From assembly GCF_018742245.1 (NCBI RefSeq), contig NZ_CP036132.1, forward strand, positions 2,909,001 to 2,973,000: DNA of 64,000 nt, in the 5' to 3' direction. Below, one piece after another: positions 63,503-64,000 of this stretch (position 1 is its first letter; each line of letters begins with the position of its first letter). The notes under the pieces were generated by a model. It saw only the letters and a program-made list of their open reading frames with translations, was not told where the DNA came from and made no database searches. This DNA is from Bacillus mycoides. Its GTDB lineage: Bacteria > Bacillota > Bacilli > Bacillales > Bacillaceae_G. The position numbers and the translations under genes are program-made.

Positions 63503-64000
63503 TTATTTCGGAAGCTCAACCTGAACAGTCGTCCCTTCCCCTTTCGTGCTATATACCGAAACGTTTCCGTTATGAAGTTCGACGATTTTCTGTACGATGG
63601 ATAATCCTAATCCACTACCTTCTACGTTTCTTGCCCTTGCTGTATCTACTTTGTAAAAACGATCAAATATACGGTCCATTTCTTCTTTTTCCATGCCGAT
63701 TCCGTTGTCTGATATAGAGATCATAACGCTAGATTCTAATTCTTCTACAACAAATTCAATCGTATCGCCATCGTTTGAAAACTTAATGCTATTCGTAAAA
63801 ATATTGCTCCATACTTGATGCAGTAAGTTTTCATCACCTTTTATAGTGATGTCCGGTACATCAAATTCGACGGCTATATCTTTTTCACGCCATTTCCATT
63901 CGAGCATAAAAATGACGTCTTTAATTTGTTTTTGTAAGTGAAACTCTTTAATTTGTAGAACTTTTTCTTCTTTATCTAATGAAGCGAGCGTAAGTAACTG
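63503..64000 (-). CDS. Sensor histidine kinase, C-terminal part (runs off the window)
   Basis: The gene is open to base 64000 in frame (QLLTLASLDKEEKVLQIKEF), so the internal Met at 63907 is not the start. Visible are the end of the dimerisation helix and the complete ATP-binding domain: N-box (LHQVWSNIFTNSIKFS), G1 (SDNGIGM), F-box (FDRFYKVD) and G2 (EGSGLGLSIV). The C-terminus is TTVQVELPK. The N-terminal sensor and the phospho-acceptor His lie outside the window, and the response regulator is presumably beyond it too. Confidence 0.93.
   Translation of the reverse strand, partial: QLLTLASLDKEEKVLQIKEFHLQKQIKDVIFMLEWKWREKDIAVEFDVPDITIKGDENLLHQVWSNIFTNSIKFSNDGDTIEFVVEELESSVMISISDNGIGMEKEEMDRIFDRFYKVDTARARNVEGSGLGLSIVQKIVELHNGNVSVYSTKGEGTTVQVELPK

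Overview
The window reads as chromosome of a Bacillus cereus group bacterium (cereus/thuringiensis/anthracis relatives). The sequence is AT-rich with strong AAGGAGG-type ribosome sites. It carries an InhA-family M6 protease, DUF6241- and DUF3994-like lipoproteins, an S-box riboswitch and IS231-type elements, all typical of that group. No rRNA, tRNA, CRISPR array, plasmid origin or prophage module was seen. Species and strain cannot be decided from this sequence alone. || Layout. 1-9.5 kb: edge fragment of a membrane protein, a GNAT remnant, an EamA exporter behind a terminator-bearing leader, APH and GNAT enzymes, a ferritin-like protein, a YhgE/Pip-type membrane protein divergent from a TetR regulator, and the secreted protease InhA. 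9.6-14.3 kb: a PEP-synthase-like protein whose domain order matches rifamycin phosphotransferase (Rph), then a TnpB-only IS200/IS605-type element. 14.4-22.6 kb: a MerR-controlled SDR, several methyltransferases, two tandem lipoproteins, a DJ-1/PfpI protein, APH and GNAT genes, and scattered micro-remnants of them. 22.7-25.1 kb: an arsR-arsI-acr3-arsC arsenic operon with repeated ArsR-type operators. 25.2-29.5 kb: a SAM-riboswitch-controlled M20 amidohydrolase, an SF1 helicase and a VOC protein. || 29.9-41 kb is an accessory island. It has one intact IS231-like element with an 11-bp target duplication, a decayed relative, several further IS231-type ends and two miniature elements. These frame DUF6241-family proteins, coiled-coil lipoproteins, a PepSY protein and a two-component system, and several genes are truncated or frameshifted next to the IS ends. 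41-49 kb is ordinary: L,D-transpeptidase, methyltransferase, D-cysteine desulfhydrase, metallophosphoesterase, M29 aminopeptidase. 49.1-51.2 kb is an IS1595-family element that carries a methyltransferase passenger gene; its transposase is damaged. || 51.6-53.7 kb is rtcB (RNA ligase) interrupted by a 312-residue intein placed exactly at the metal-binding Cys. 54-58 kb holds a SnoaL-like protein, a decayed and an intact copy of an LCMT-type methyltransferase (both with a terminator hairpin in the leader), a higher-GC DsbA/FrnE gene, an ISL3 remnant and a kinase-like gene with a shortened P-loop. 58-64 kb: a sortase-anchored coiled-coil protein, a MacB/FtsX-type ABC pair, an ArsR-type regulator with an MFS exporter, and the 3' part of a sensor kinase. 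|| The most interesting items are the RtcB intein, the TnpB element whose removal rebuilds a reading frame and predicts its guide, the passenger-bearing IS1595 element, the IS231/DUF6241 island, and the terminator-containing leaders.
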